Assembly: GCA_036674765.1 (NCBI GenBank) | Contig: JARVKI010000041.1 | Coordinates: 295,773 to 359,772, forward strand | Direction of reading: 5' to 3' | Source: Seiridium cupressi | Lineage: Eukaryota; Ascomycota; Sordariomycetes; Amphisphaeriales; Sporocadaceae | DNA: 64,000 nucleotides | Part shown: positions 44,018 to 55,477 of the stretch, piece by piece | Layout: the number at the start of each line of letters is the position of its first letter | Numbering within the stretch: the first letter of the stretch is position 1 | Notes under the pieces: generated by a model | The model's input: only the letters and a program-made list of their open reading frames with translations | What the model was told of the DNA's origin: nothing | Database searches by the model: none | Position numbers and translations under genes: made by a program

Positions 44018-44625
44018 AACTCTGCATCAAAAGATGAACATGGATAGGTCGGTTATCCTTCAGTCTGCGTGAAAATCCAACAACTGGAAAGAAAGGGTGT
44101 GCAATTTATTGGGGGATGACGTCGAGTCGTCTGTCAAATGGGGTCTCTATGGATGTTTCGTTTCTAGTCGAGAGCAAAGACATCGGGCGTATTGGTAGTA
44201 GATATGACAAGTGGTTTATATTTTTATGCGGAGCTTGGAGTATAGCTTCCGGACCGTTAAGTAGCAAGTCTTTTGATGGCTCTGCTAGTACGGATGTCAA
44301 CATAACAGGAAACGAGAATGTATGATTAAACAGGCATGATGAGAAGAACAGTACCCAAGTCAGTAAATAAAATCCATAGATAATCGTATCGAAATTGGGG
44401 TTGCGCCGATGTTGACCAAGATTAGCATATGAATTGATACAGGTAGGACTGATAAAGAAGAGAAAGAATGGAAAAGACAAGGATCCCTTGGACCTGGGTT
44501 TCAAATATCTATGATGATGGTAGGAGTGATTTATGGTCCTAGAAAGCCTATCGCCAAGTCAAATCCACGTAAACATTGAGATTGGTTGCTTTCTGATTAC
44601 TTGATATATTTATTTTCCATGAGAT
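44018..44625. other. non-coding stretch between convergent genes
   Basis: No gene seen. Frames at 44106-44504 and 44116-44325 lack features. Confidence 0.6.
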
Positions 44626-45945
44626 CTATGACTGTACAGCACACGCTGATTCCCATCTTTCGTCACCATGGGTTACGTTGAGCGCGGCCTTTACAGTGTC
44701 GGCGGCAATGAAGTCGTCGAAGTTGCATGTCCCATACTCATCACTCTGACACCCAGTGGGACTCAAGTCAAAATTGGCTTCGTTCAGCAGAAGTTGAATT
44801 CTTGACTCGTCACCGCACGACAGGCTCCTCCAAAACATCTGTGCTGCAAAAGGCACTTGATTCGCGGTGCGCCAGGCGCGCGTAGCGTTCACGGGCCCCT
44901 CTGGTGGATACACCGGGTCTGCCGCAAGTCCAAGGGCAGTCAGGCCCAAGTCAATGGTAGTATCGTGACCAAAGCTGATTGACAAGTTCGGGCCGGATTC
45001 GTCTTTCAGGAATGTAGTGACGTTGGACACGAGCAGGCTGCCGATCACGCTGCCCATATCGTCCGGTAATCCGTATCCAAATGCACCTCGCATTAGCAGG
45101 TCGTACTCATACTCGTGGTTCAAGATTTCTTCCGGAAGGAATATGGGGCACCACGGGGATGAATCGATGCCGTAAACCGCGGTGCCGTAGACACATGCAT
45201 ACAACATACCGTGCACGTGTGCGGAAGTGAAGTTGACGTCCGGGTATGCGGCCGACAAAACACCATTGATTCGTTTGGCGATGGGTGGCAGGTAGACGGC
45301 ACCCCATTCCGAAACAAAAGCACCACCGAAGCTGTACTCCCAGCCTTCACACGCGTCCATCGGGGTGATCCAGCTAACAGTGACTTCGTCCTCCGCAATG
45401 CGGTTGAGAGTAGCCGTGGAGTTTACTGAGCGACCATAGTAGCCATCCATAAACCACACGGCGGACTCGACGACACGATCCTGGTCACCTGCAAGTACCA
45501 CGTCGGTGTACAGGTCTGGGTATTTGAGCTTCATCGCCACGCCATGGTCGAAGAGCTGTTGCCGGCCGCTTGCAGAAAGATCATTGATGGTGAAGGTGCT
45601 ATTCCAACCATCCGTAAGGAACGAGTATTCCTTCGGCAATTCGGTCTGTGGTGTCGAGAACAGTGCCGTATTGTTATTAATGTAGTATGACAGGTTTTGG
45701 ATGACACCAACTTCATCAGACAGAGGATTCCGACTGCCATGTCTATGAACGAGGAAGCCCTTGTCAACAGTACAGCCTGGCGGTGTGCCCGATTCTAGGG
45801 ACGGCAGAGTGTTCTCTGGAACGAAGTAAGGCGACAAATTACCAAAGTGCTTGTATAGATCGAACTTGCACGATGCCCCCGAAAGCACCGGCGATGCAAG
45901 GACCGGCAGGAGCCATACGGCCTTCTTCCATAATCCCACCGCCAT
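44626..45945 (-). CDS. secreted or membrane-anchored histidine acid phosphatase (phytase-like)
   Basis: Single exon of 439 residues from MAVGLWKKAVWLLPVLASP, whose first ~24 residues form a signal peptide. The family hydrolyses phosphate monoesters such as phytate outside the cell. The catalytic motif KGFLVHRHGSRNP has Arg68 and nucleophile His69, and the proton donor sits in SFGHDTTIDLG near the C-terminal third. Other supports: LSASGRQQLFDHGVAMKLKY, the Cys-rich segments DACEGWEYSF and YGTCNFDDF, and many N-glycosylation sites. The frame stays open upstream to 46323; a start at 46170 (MSTRPYTPTG) would add 75 residues and turn the same hydrophobic stretch (WLLLGLTIFIMAVG) into a type II membrane anchor. 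I prefer the shorter form. Confidence 0.87.
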   Translation of the reverse strand: MAVGLWKKAVWLLPVLASPVLSGASCKFDLYKHFGNLSPYFVPENTLPSLESGTPPGCTVDKGFLVHRHGSRNPLSDEVGVIQNLSYYINNNTALFSTPQTELPKEYSFLTDGWNSTFTINDLSASGRQQLFDHGVAMKLKYPDLYTDVVLAGDQDRVVESAVWFMDGYYGRSVNSTATLNRIAEDEVTVSWITPMDACEGWEYSFGGAFVSEWGAVYLPPIAKRINGVLSAAYPDVNFTSAHVHGMLYACVYGTAVYGIDSSPWCPIFLPEEILNHEYEYDLLMRGAFGYGLPDDMGSVIGSLLVSNVTTFLKDESGPNLSISFGHDTTIDLGLTALGLAADPVYPPEGPVNATRAWRTANQVPFAAQMFWRSLSCGDESRIQLLLNEANFDLSPTGCQSDEYGTCNFDDFIAADTVKAALNVTHGDERWESACAVQS

Positions 45946-47097
45946 GATGAAGATAGTCAAACCTAGCAGTAGCCATCTCGGGTCGCCGTGACGATGCTTG
46001 AATGATTTTATATCAGTGCTGCTGTTCCAGGAACCGTGCTGGCGGGTCTGCACATGCCTCTTAGCTGCATGAATTGATGGGTCGCGGTAGTCTAGCACAA
46101 TCTGGTGGTCGGAGGGCCGACGATTATCGCTGCAGCACCTTCCTGTTGGGGTATAAGGTCGCGTGCTCATTTCCGCTCGGGACGGAATCCTGGGCCTTGA
46201 ATGGGCAATCTCTAACTCGAGGCTCTTGTAAACACAATGGAATGACTTCACCGAACCCGTAGTGTCGTTGCTGGCTGTCGAACGGTGAGCTGATTGGGTT
46301 GTATGTTGATAGTCGCGAAGCACGGCGACCTGCTAACCGACAGCCGAGCCAGCAGCCAACCCCACCGAACCCACTGAAGTATCGGCGCCATAACCTGTAA
46401 TGTATATTAAACAAGCCATCCGCCCCATCCAACACCTCTTCAATTACATGTAGCACAGAATTGAAATTTCTAAAGAGACGTGTGCATGGACTAGTATCTC
46501 TTCAGGGAAATAAAAATTAGATGTGGTGGGTATAAGATGATTGTATAAACACGCCGGCGGAAGATGTTTGTATTGTGTCGTCGTGCTGGACACAACTAAA
46601 CAAGTGATAGACCATATGTGGCTAGGTAGTGTCAACCTAGGTCTATGATCACTATTTTTCGAAACCATCCCAGTGAAAGTAGGTCTTGAAGGTATTGCCC
46701 AAGAAAAGGGTGGCGATTAGACCCTCAAGTAGCGGTTTCAAACAGTAGATTGTGTTTTATAGTAGTTATACCTAGAGTTTCGCGTGTTCAAAGATGGAGA
46801 TGTGTACCTTAAGAAGCACTAATCATAAAAATATAGACTACCTTCCCGAGGACTAATTGGCGGAGAAGCAGTACGCAAGCCGTTCTCGGAACCGTTAGGA
46901 ATCACCAGTTGATGCTAGGTTCTGCACACACGTTGCTGGGAGCAGTAGAACTGAGCCGGTCACAGGTATGAAGTCTATGGTTTCTAGTAACTTAGGTGAT
47001 ATCTCCCATTAGTACACACAGGTAGGACAGTTCATCACATCCAAAGTTATTGAGCCATGCCACTTGCAACCAACCAGCCACACGGGTTAGTGATAAT
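45946..47097. other. non-coding stretch
   Basis: Upstream of the phosphatase gene (including the possible N-terminal extension to 46170) and 3' flank of the sugar transporter. No other gene seen. Confidence 0.5.
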
Positions 47098-48857
47098 TTA
47101 GTGCTTGGACTCTTGGTGGGTCAAAAACTCCTCGTCCTGGTCGATCTGATAAGAAGAAAACTTTCGGGCGGAGATCCCCTTCTGGAACATGAAGTCCATT
47201 TCCGCAAATGTACGGTCCTTGGTTTCCGGGAGGCGGAAGAAACCCCAGACCGTGGTCAAGAACGACAGACTGCCCCAGAAGAATGCCTGTAGCGTGGTTA
47301 GTTTGGTGACTTGAAAGTTCACAATTCAAAGACTCACAGTCTTTCCCTTGGCATTCCAAGCCGTTGGCGACATGAAATAGGGCTGCAGGACACCTCCAAT
47401 GATGTTTCCGACATAGTACGTGGCCCTGCCAAGAACCACTGTCTGTGTTCGGAGACGTGTTGACCCGATCTCGGCAACGATGGTATAGACGATAGGACCA
47501 ACACTCATGGAGTAGGCACCCAACCAGACCAGGCAGAGGCTGGACTGGGCCCAGGCAAGGGCCTGAGTCTGCTCAGGCACACATGCTAGAATTCCGATGG
47601 TGAATAGCACGACTACGAGAGCACAGAAACCACTCAACCAGATTGTGCGCCGGCCCCATTTCGAGATATAGAACCACGAGACTATGACACCCAAAAAGGC
47701 AATGGCCGTCCCGGCGAGCCCAATAGCATAGGAGGTGTCGTCGCTAATACCCGTCTGCTGGAAAAAGAAGGTTCCAGAGTAGCATAGGGCACCACCATCG
47801 GTGATCTGGGAGAGGAAGGCCATGCAAGCAATTTCCGTCCGGCGCCTGTTCGTGCCCCTGAAAGCATCCCAGTAACTGACACCAGCGCGTTCTTCTTTCT
47901 CAACCTTGTCGGTATGTACCATCAAGGCAATTGTAGCATCATGGTCGACATTGTGCCCCGCTTGGGACAGGCGCTCGAGGGATCGGCGGGCCTTCTCAAG
48001 CTGCCCGGTGCGGACCAGAAACCATGGGGACTCGGGCGCCATGAATGCTGCAATGAAGAGTGGGACGGGCCAGATCCATTGGACTGCAAAGGGGATGCGG
48101 TAACTCCAATCAGTCGGGTTGTTGACCAGTCCCTTGAGAACACCGGCGGAGATGAACTGGCCAATGCACCAGCAAAGGTTGATGTATGCAGTCAAGTAAC
48201 CTCTCAGGGCGAGGGGCGCAACCTCGGCCGCGTAGGCCGGGCCGGTGGTCGCAAAAGCTCCCCAGGGGATGCTACAGAAGAATTGACCGACCAGCTGGAC
48301 CTCGATTGAGGGCGCAAAGAAGGTCATGAAGATGAAGGCGGTCAAGAAGAATAGCATGCCCATCATGACCTTTCGATGTCCAAACTTTGCAGTGAGCCAG
48401 CCGTTTAGAAGGGCGCCAATGATGTTACCAACAGCACTGATATCGTTCAGACCAGTCTGCCATGCTGCGCTGATCTGAAACCCGGAATCGTCGTCGATAT
48501 ATGTGCCATACTTTCTTCTAAAAGCAGGGTAGCCGAAGAAAGAGCCCAGGAGGGTCACATCGTAACCTTCCATGATGACCGAGGTTGAGATGACTGTTCC
48601 GGATGGCATCAATTTCAGACCTCAGCGCAAGGGATCATATCGACTTGGGACTCACGGATGGACCAGAAGGCAGCTCTCTTGTAAGTCTTAAGGGCTTGGA
48701 TCAAACCCAAAGAGTGCTCATTTTCGGTCGCTTGTCTGGCTTCGGAGTTGAGGACTTTGTCGTGAAGATCGGCTTGGTCGAAATGGGTGTACTCAGCCTT
48801 GCCCTTCTCGAGTTGTGCAGAGCCGGCGCCCTGGTTCTTGCTGATTTCGTCCGCCAT
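47098..48857 (-). CDS. MFS sugar transporter, alpha-glucoside (maltose) permease type
   Basis: Three exons (48857-48656, 48593-47338, 47286-47098) with 62- and 51-nt introns give 548 residues. Family: sugar:H+ symporters of the plasma membrane. Visible: LKTYKRAAFWSILISTSVIM and EGYDVTLLGSFFG (restored by the first splice), the Sugar_tr motif WLTAKFGHRKVM, PESPWFLVRTGQLEKARRSL after TM6, YISKWGRRTIWLSG after TM8 and the terminal PETKDRTFAEMDFMFQKGIS. The EGYDV...SFFG...F start resembles alpha-glucoside transporters of the MAL/AGT group, so maltose-like sugars are likely; the substrate is inferred from this. Followed upstream by the MDR oxidoreductase and a second Zn2Cys6 regulator, all on the minus strand. 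Confidence 0.9.
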
Positions 48858-50156
48858 TATGCTGCCGGTTCCAAGCGATGTTCTCTTCCCGAGTCTCGTC
48901 AATTGATTGGGAGTCTTTGGCCTGCTTCACGCGAGAGAAGAGGTCACACGCGGGGGATGCAGAGCCCGGGCAGCAGCCCTTGATATGCATGTACATTCTC
49001 CATGGGCCCTTCTCCAAGGGTTCTTGGAGTGAGATATTGAATTGGGGTACGAGATGGATGTTCGGCCCGCTAGGCCTGCTGGCACAAAGCCCAGTGGAAA
49101 GAAAACCCCAGGCCGAATCTGCAGGATCAGACAACAAGCTTCAATTGCAGATGAGCGTCGACTAGGACCTCATCGGTCTCCACATGCTGCAGTGAAAGCT
49201 GAGACATGTCATTCGTCGACAGGACTCGGGTGGTGAGGTCTCGAACGATTTGGCGGGTTCGTCTGGACCGGGTGCCCGAACGGCTTTCTTACATGATGCA
49301 CTTCAACGTGATGTGTGAATGGTGGAAAATACATGTAGGGAGACGTGAACCGAATCTGGGGAAATTCGTGTCCCCACTCTCGGTTCTCTATCCCCGCAAA
49401 TCACAAGCTGGCGATCCCTTGGCTAGGTTGGAGAATCCCTGCTGTAGCCGGCAGCTCTGTTGCCCACCGAGACAAGACACTTCGCTTCGTACATGTAGTT
49501 TTGTTGTGTACCCTCAACCATTAACCCGAACACTCGGTTCGTGCTAACTTGCCTACGAGAGACCTGAAGGATGAAACGCTGTCGCAGCCGAGATTGATTA
49601 TGTTACAACCTTGAGTTGGCAGGTCATGGTCGGTAGCTATGTACCTATAGAGTGGCATGGCTTAGTTGCTATTTGCCAGCTTTTAGCGTCACGTTCAATT
49701 ACATGTACATAGTATAGCTCCTCGGCATCCTATGGGCTTCGATTCCCTTGCAGGCAGTATTCCACCCGTCAGAGTCTCCAGACAAGACCAGATTCATATT
49801 ACATAATTACTACCATATTTGTCCTCAGGATTTTACTTTGCCAGACTTTCTCACTGAGTAGAAATTAACTCTGCCAAACTGCCTCGGCTGCGCAACACCC
49901 GCCTCGCATATATAATCATCACGAATCATTTGACCTTGAAAATGCCGCATGAAGACGGATCTACCAAGAATCTCTTCGCGGCGATCCATCACTGTATAGG
50001 GCACTTTTCGTCACATTCAGTCAGGACCCAGTCGAAAGACGCGTCCTCGAGACCTGGCCGGCACCTCGGGCAGTATCGGCACTCGAGTTGTGGCCCGCTG
50101 CCCAGTCGCCTAGTCAAAGACATGTAGAGCAGCGGCGAAGATCTCGCCGAGTCGAA
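48858..50156. other. non-coding stretch
   Basis: Upstream region of the sugar transporter and 3' flank of the oxidoreductase; no gene seen. A TATATAA lies at about 49909. Confidence 0.55.
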
Positions 50157-51240
50157 TCACTCTTGGATTTTGATGACAATCTTGCCCGTGGCTCTTTTCG
50201 TCATTAGCTTGTCATATGCATGAACCACATCTTTCATGTTATACTCGGAGTCAATGAGGATTTCCTTGACTTGACCGTCTTCGATCCACTGAGCCAATTC
50301 GTGGGCATACCTGCCGGATGGTGCGAGGCCCAGGATTTTATACTGTCGTGGTGTACCGCCAAGGTATACCGGTCGCAGCTGGTTCATGATGAACGGAAGC
50401 ATGCCCTGTGTTCTACCGGGGACGATTTCAATGAACTTCCCCTTGGGCTGCAGATAAGCTGGGGACTTGGTGAACATCGCGTCGTCTCCAACGCAATCAA
50501 TTATCAGGTCTAGTGGGTCGCTGGCGTATGTGTCTGCAAGATAAGCATGCAGATCCTGATGTGCAGTGTAGTCGATTACCTGCTGTGAGTTGAGCCTCCT
50601 GGACTGTAATCAATGGACCAGATAGACGCACCTCGTCCGCTCCCAAGCGCTTTATAAGCTGCTCGTTCCTCTGAGAGCAGATTCCGACCACCCACGCCCC
50701 TCTTGCTTTGAGGATCTGGAGCAATACTGTGCCAACGCCACCACTGGCACCATTGACAAGCACTCGCACCCCTTCCACTGCTCCAGCTTCCCTCATGACC
50801 ATTACGGCGGTCTGACCTGCAATCCCGCATCCTAGGGCCTGCTCCGTCGTCAAATTCGGTGGCTTCAAGGCAACCAGCTCAGCCGGGACCTGCACGTACT
50901 CGGCCAGGGTACCGGCGCCCCAGAGTATCTGGTTCAGCCCAAGAGCGCCCACCACTTCCATGCCCGACATCAACCGCTTGATTTGCACCGGGACTTTGGG
51001 GCCTACGCCGACTACGGAGCCAATGAAGTCGAAGCCTGGTCGTCCGCGAAAGGGGATCCACGCATTGAAGAGCGAGGTGTCGGCCGGGTTGATGGCGGCA
51101 TGCGTCACGCGGATTAACAAGTTGGAGCCCGATGGTGGCGAAGGCGGCACTGGTACTTGCGACAACTTCAAGGCTTCGCGAGGCTCACCATTCGCGTGGA
51201 TGGCCCAGGACCACATCATCTTGGGGAGCGTGAAACTCAT
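50157..51240 (-). CDS. zinc-independent MDR oxidoreductase (quinone reductase-like)
   Basis: Two exons, 51240-50632 and 50579-50157, with a 52-nt intron, give 343 residues, the usual length of the medium-chain dehydrogenase/reductase family. The N-terminal GroES-like domain has NLLIRVTHAAINPADTSLF and GFDFIGSVVGVG and lacks the zinc-binding Cys/His of alcohol dehydrogenases. The Rossmann domain has VLVNGASGGVGTVLLQILKA, then CSQRNEQLIKRLGADEVIDY, where the splice site lies, then LIIDCVGDDAMF. The C-terminus ends TGKIVIKIQE as in zeta-crystallin-like quinone reductases and enoyl reductases. It should reduce quinones or alpha,beta-unsaturated carbonyls with NADPH. The substrate is unknown. Confidence 0.88.
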
Positions 51241-52127
51241 CAGAGCTATATCTGAGCGACAATGCCGCCGTTCCGCGCAGAACCGCAATACTAACTGACT
51301 TTGCAGGCTGAGAGGCTCTCTTCAAAGTGTGGTTGTCGTGGAAAAAGTCAAAAGTCACAAGTCAATAGCCAAGAACGAGGTTATGTATCGAGTGCATGCA
51401 AGAAGTGTATCAGCCGGTATTTAGACACGTTTGGGCATGCCGGTTCTTGATTTGAAGCAAGTCTTGGCATCGCACGAATGAAATGGGCGGCTAGTCTAGA
51501 CAACGGGGCGCATATCGAAAACTTGTCCTCCCCGAATCGACGCAGCGCGGTCCGCTCCAATCGCCCAAAGGGGGATGTTTCATGATGCTGGTCTGTGCTG
51601 GAAGCTGTACGATTGGATGCGATGCTTGTCTTCCAGCGGATCACTCCATCCTAAAGAGGCAACTGTCCCTCAAGGGCCAGTGTGCCCAGAGCTGCGGCTT
51701 AGCTGCATACAGCCGAGGTCGCAATCATCATCGCACTGCTCCTGCTTTCATATGCCTAAGTCGATGCGGGAACGTAGCAAGAGCCGAGATACGGAAATGC
51801 TTATTTTAAAGGGTCGTTATGGACCCTTGCCTCTCTATCTTGCTATATGCCTAATGCGGTATGGTTTGCTATATAACTAGCTGGATATCTATCTCACTTA
51901 CCACCACCCCTCATGCGTGGCTCTTTACTCACCCCAATTTGTGCCTTTCGAGAGCTGCTTGACTACAGCAATTTGCGCACTTGAAACCAGGTTTTGTTCC
52001 GGCTTCGAAGAGGCAAAACAAGTTGCTAGCCGAGCGGAAGCACAATTGACCTCACATATTAGCATTTCCCTTGCGAGCTTCAAGTGAAGAATTAATACCC
52101 ACGGACAAGCATTTCATTATTTGACGG
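51241..52127. other. non-coding stretch
   Basis: No gene seen; short frames on both strands at 51381-51880 look random. Confidence 0.6.
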
Positions 52128-54092
52128 TTACATCAGGAGTGATTGATAGCCAAGAACATTCAAGCATGTAGAAATATCCCACAAGTCTGCATCAATGCAA
52201 CTGCGATGATCCCAAACCGTCCCCATAACTTGGAGAGCCTCTTTGATCGTGCCAAAGACTTGCAACGAGCCCACATTGCTTGCTAGGTCACGGAAGAAGC
52301 CCTCTTGACCTGGCAATGACAAACATCCAGTCACGGCAAATGGCCAAACCAGTGTTCTTATACAGAGCGGGCTAGAAAGCTGGCGGAAAAGGTCCATTGT
52401 CTCGGCAATGTTCGTTTGTACCTCGGGCAGCGCAGGTTGAAACCCCGAGACAACTACCGTCAGATAGGTGAGCGCTGCTCTAGCCCATATAATGGTGTGA
52501 AAAGTCTGTGCAGCTGTCGTTCGAGTGCATCCGGTTATTGGCGTCGTCTGGAAAGCAGATTCTGTAAGCGGGTGGTCTGGGGCTCGAGCAGAAGGATCGT
52601 AGAATACATCCATTCGCACTGAGCTTAGCTGTTCAATGTATTCCTGAAGCCTTTTCTCGATGCATGACGCCTTTTTGACAAGTTCTACGATGGATAAGGC
52701 GCCGGACTTCTTCATCTCCTTCTTCCAAGCATGTAGGGCCGAGATTTGGCCAATGATGAGCATGACCCAATTGTGGCACCCGAGGAAGTCGGTAGCACGT
52801 AGGCTAGGATTGTCTCCTACGAGAAGCTGCTGGTGGAATCGCTCAAGCCTCGGGGCTCTTTCTAGAGCCGTGGATGCCAAGATGTCTATCCACAACAGAT
52901 TGATAGTCAGAAATCGGAATGACGCCTGGTCACTAGACCATGGACGTTGATCTTGGGGCAATGTAATCGCAAAGTACCTTTCATCCAAACTCGCGAGAAT
53001 AGAAAGCCATGGCCTTTCGTTGTCTGTTGCGTGATGCTCCATAATTTGCTCGAAAAGCGAGCATGCGGCCTCCAGATGCATCTGCCAGTTGCTTGCATTT
53101 CCTATCGTGGCATCAAATTGAAGGAGCTGTATGATGCCTTCCAGACAATGTATACCATCTGCCAAGGATTCGGAGACGCCTCGAGTCGTCAGATGTTGCA
53201 TGCTGTTTTGGAGAGCCTTGATGGAAAGTTCTTGCTGTTTCTGTAATTCCATCCAGTTGCTCCGCTGGCATGCTTCATGACCACGAACACTATCACCAAC
53301 CATGACAGAGAAAAAGTAGGATGCAAGCGAGAGAGCTGTGTGGTATAGTGGTCTGTTTCTCATAAGAAGAACCAGCAGCCATCCGCGTCCACCCTGTATT
53401 AGAGGCGGTCGGTAAAAAGGCGACATGTACGGAAAAACGTAGTCCAGATAAAGCATAGAAAACTCGAGCTCTCTCTCAGACGCAATGTCTGGGAAGTTTA
53501 AGGTGTGATAAGGTGACAATTCCATGCCCATCTGGTTGGAGTTGGGTACTTCTTCTGAGACGGGTTTGAACGGTTGGATATTTGCTGCCAGTCCATGCTC
53601 GCCCAGAGACATGTTGTCTGGACCAGAAGAGTCTTCTGTCGTACTAGTGGCAGGGGTGTATGACGAGCTGCTGCTCTCGTTGTTCTCATGTTCGGCGTTT
53701 GAGTCCAATCTGTGGCTGGCCATGCCTTGAGAAAGTATTTTGTCGTTGTCAGATGTGATGATATGGGCATTTTGTGATTCATTATTGTGAGCATCCGAAG
53801 CCCATTTTCTCTCGCGGCGTTCGCTAGCTCTGGTTTTGACCATGGCTTTCAGATGATCAGCCATCTGTTTCTCACGCTCGCCTCCATCCATCCAATCTGG
53901 TCGCTTGTCGCTGTAATGGCACTCGATCTCCAAGCCATTGCACATGGAACAGACTGGTCTCTGTTCATCACATTTCTTCCGGCGCAGACGGCATGTCCAG
54001 CACCCCTCTAGTGGGTGGTTAATGATGCATTTGCGACTGTCAGTTGGCCTAAACTTACGGGAACTTCTGATCTTGGCTGGTGCAGGCATCAT
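52128..54092 (-). CDS. Zn2Cys6 transcription factor with Fungal_trans_2 (DUF3468-like) domain
   Basis: Single exon of 654 residues. The zinc cluster uses Cys31, 34, 41, 48, 51 and 58 (EGCWTCRLRRKKCDEQRPVC), with the C-W-T-C-R/K-x-R-R-K-K-C start typical of the Fungal_trans_2 group. A basic helix follows (REKQMADHLKAMVKTR), then a Ser/Thr-rich acidic linker (NNESSSSSYTPATSTTEDS) and the regulatory domain with LEFSMLYLDYVFPYMSPFYR, GWLLVLLMRNRPLYHTALSL and FLTINLLWIDILASTALERA, a usual motif of this family. The protein ends LWDISTCLNVLGYQSLLM. It lies upstream of the MDR oxidoreductase and may control it and the sugar transporter; that is inference from position only. Confidence 0.9.
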   Translation of the reverse strand: MMPAPAKIRSSRKFRPTDSRKCIINHPLEGCWTCRLRRKKCDEQRPVCSMCNGLEIECHYSDKRPDWMDGGEREKQMADHLKAMVKTRASERRERKWASDAHNNESQNAHIITSDNDKILSQGMASHRLDSNAEHENNESSSSSYTPATSTTEDSSGPDNMSLGEHGLAANIQPFKPVSEEVPNSNQMGMELSPYHTLNFPDIASERELEFSMLYLDYVFPYMSPFYRPPLIQGGRGWLLVLLMRNRPLYHTALSLASYFFSVMVGDSVRGHEACQRSNWMELQKQQELSIKALQNSMQHLTTRGVSESLADGIHCLEGIIQLLQFDATIGNASNWQMHLEAACSLFEQIMEHHATDNERPWLSILASLDERYFAITLPQDQRPWSSDQASFRFLTINLLWIDILASTALERAPRLERFHQQLLVGDNPSLRATDFLGCHNWVMLIIGQISALHAWKKEMKKSGALSIVELVKKASCIEKRLQEYIEQLSSVRMDVFYDPSARAPDHPLTESAFQTTPITGCTRTTAAQTFHTIIWARAALTYLTVVVSGFQPALPEVQTNIAETMDLFRQLSSPLCIRTLVWPFAVTGCLSLPGQEGFFRDLASNVGSLQVFGTIKEALQVMGTVWDHRSCIDADLWDISTCLNVLGYQSLLM

Positions 54093-54419
54093 TGGAGCAA
54101 GATTGCTGTGATTTATGGGCCTGGTCGATGCTTCTCTTGGACCTAATTGATTTTGGACAATGCATCAGCTAGGCGCAGCGACTCTGGTCCTTTTTGTTTG
54201 ACTTTTGAGATCCGTGACTGGCAACAGTCTAACGGACGGACTGCGAGATGGATACGGCCAGACCGCTGATGCCAGACTTTCATGATCTGCGAAGTGCAAA
54301 TGCCAGAGGACGATAGGTATCATTTGTCATCACTGCTGATGCGAGGATTCGGCCCGCGGGGTGCTAGTGGTCTCAATCACTAAAGTCTGGGCCTCGGAGA
54401 TAAGACAGCTCAGGGATGG

Positions 54420-54767
54420 CTAATGGAACGCCATGATCCCAGAGGAAGTCCCACAGAGCAAGCCAGCACCAATGAGAAAATCACTTATATCTAGATATAC
54501 CAGCAATGTATCGATAAGTTGTCTTCTTAGTGCGTCGCGAAGTGTAAGCCTTGTCTTCAACAGTTTCTTCGCCCCGGATGCCACCGCAATGTCATCCAAA
54601 GCACCTGAGCGCAGGTAATCAATCATGACGAGAACATTTGCAAACGCACTGGAGAGAGCCATTTCAATATTTCCTATAACACTACCCTGGGTTGTCGCAA
54701 TGACAATAATAAATATGTCCTGTTGAAATTTCCTTAATGCTTGTCGTATACTCGGGGAATCACCCAC
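54420..54767 (-). CDS. unassigned open frame overlapping the copper transporter stop
   Basis: A 115-residue frame whose first 8 bases overlap the end of the Ctr gene on the same strand. The reading has helical, moderately hydrophobic stretches (QQDIFIIVIATTQGSVIGN, ALRRQLIDTLLVYLDISDFL) and no known motif. It could be chance, a decayed gene or a 3' alternative exon of the Ctr gene. There is nothing else to support it. Confidence 0.2.
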   Translation of the reverse strand: MGDSPSIRQALRKFQQDIFIIVIATTQGSVIGNIEMALSSAFANVLVMIDYLRSGALDDIAVASGAKKLLKTRLTLRDALRRQLIDTLLVYLDISDFLIGAGLLCGTSSGIMAFH

Positions 54768-55477
54768 AGCAGCCCGTCGGTTCTGTATGCTGTCCTGGCA
54801 CAGAGCCTTGTGGCCCTCCCATCCGTTCCCACTGGAAGATATAAGTTCCTATGAACGTACCAATGATGATACAAATGATGATATAACCGTTGTAGTACAT
54901 AGCTAGCAGCATGATCCAGTACGCCAATGCGAAGTGTACAGTGCGTATCAAGGTCCTGATCGCTTGCTGCATGAGGTTCGGTCGGAATGCTGCCACTGGG
55001 GAAAGGTCATGAGCATGCTTGGCAATTAATGAGCCATTGGTAGAGGCATTCTGCGTTGCTTGTGTGGCGAGGGCGACTGTTTTGTGTTGGTGTTGTCGGA
55101 CGAGGCGTTGATCGTAGTACTTTGCAAACCAGCCCAAACTCTGGGCAAGAATTGCCATGAGGATGATGGCGATGCAAAGACCCGCAAAGCCACCCTGTGA
55201 CCGTATCTTCCATGAGGGCGATAGGAAACAAGTATCGACCGTGTACCAGTTCCAGAGCATCTAATAATGGTTAACAACAACATTTCGTGGCGGCGGCCGG
55301 CTACTGTGTTTCAAAACGTACGGATATTTGGCAACCATCCATTGTCATTCCACTCATTCCATCCTTACCACTCGAGACTGTTCCAGTCGGAGATATTGAG
55401 CTTGTTGTTGATGTGGAAGCTGTCGCTGTTGCAGTTGCTGTCGCATCAGACATGGTCATGCCAGGCATCATCGACAT
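54760..55477 (-). CDS. Ctr-family copper transporter
   Basis: Two exons, 55477-55322 and 55260-54760 (61-nt intron, GTACGT donor, TAG acceptor), give 218 residues. The protein moves Cu(I) across a membrane as a trimer. The N-terminus is Met-rich (MSMMPGMTMSDA, GMSGMTMDGC), the copper-collecting domain, followed by CQISMLWNWYTVDTCFLS, a family hallmark restored by the splice. TM1 is FAGLCIAIILMAILAQSLGW, then a cytosolic loop, then TM2 with the selectivity motif MLLAM (MxxxM) and TM3 with GTFIG (GxxxG). It ends with a Cys pair (TGCCG) instead of the HCH of Ctr1. UstYa proteins need copper, but the gene is 50 kb from the UstYa gene and there is no sign of a link. Confidence 0.9.

Noticed and set aside
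54760..55477. Functional link between the Ctr copper transporter and the copper-dependent UstYa protein
   Set aside because: They lie about 50 kb apart with many housekeeping genes between; no positional or sequence evidence.
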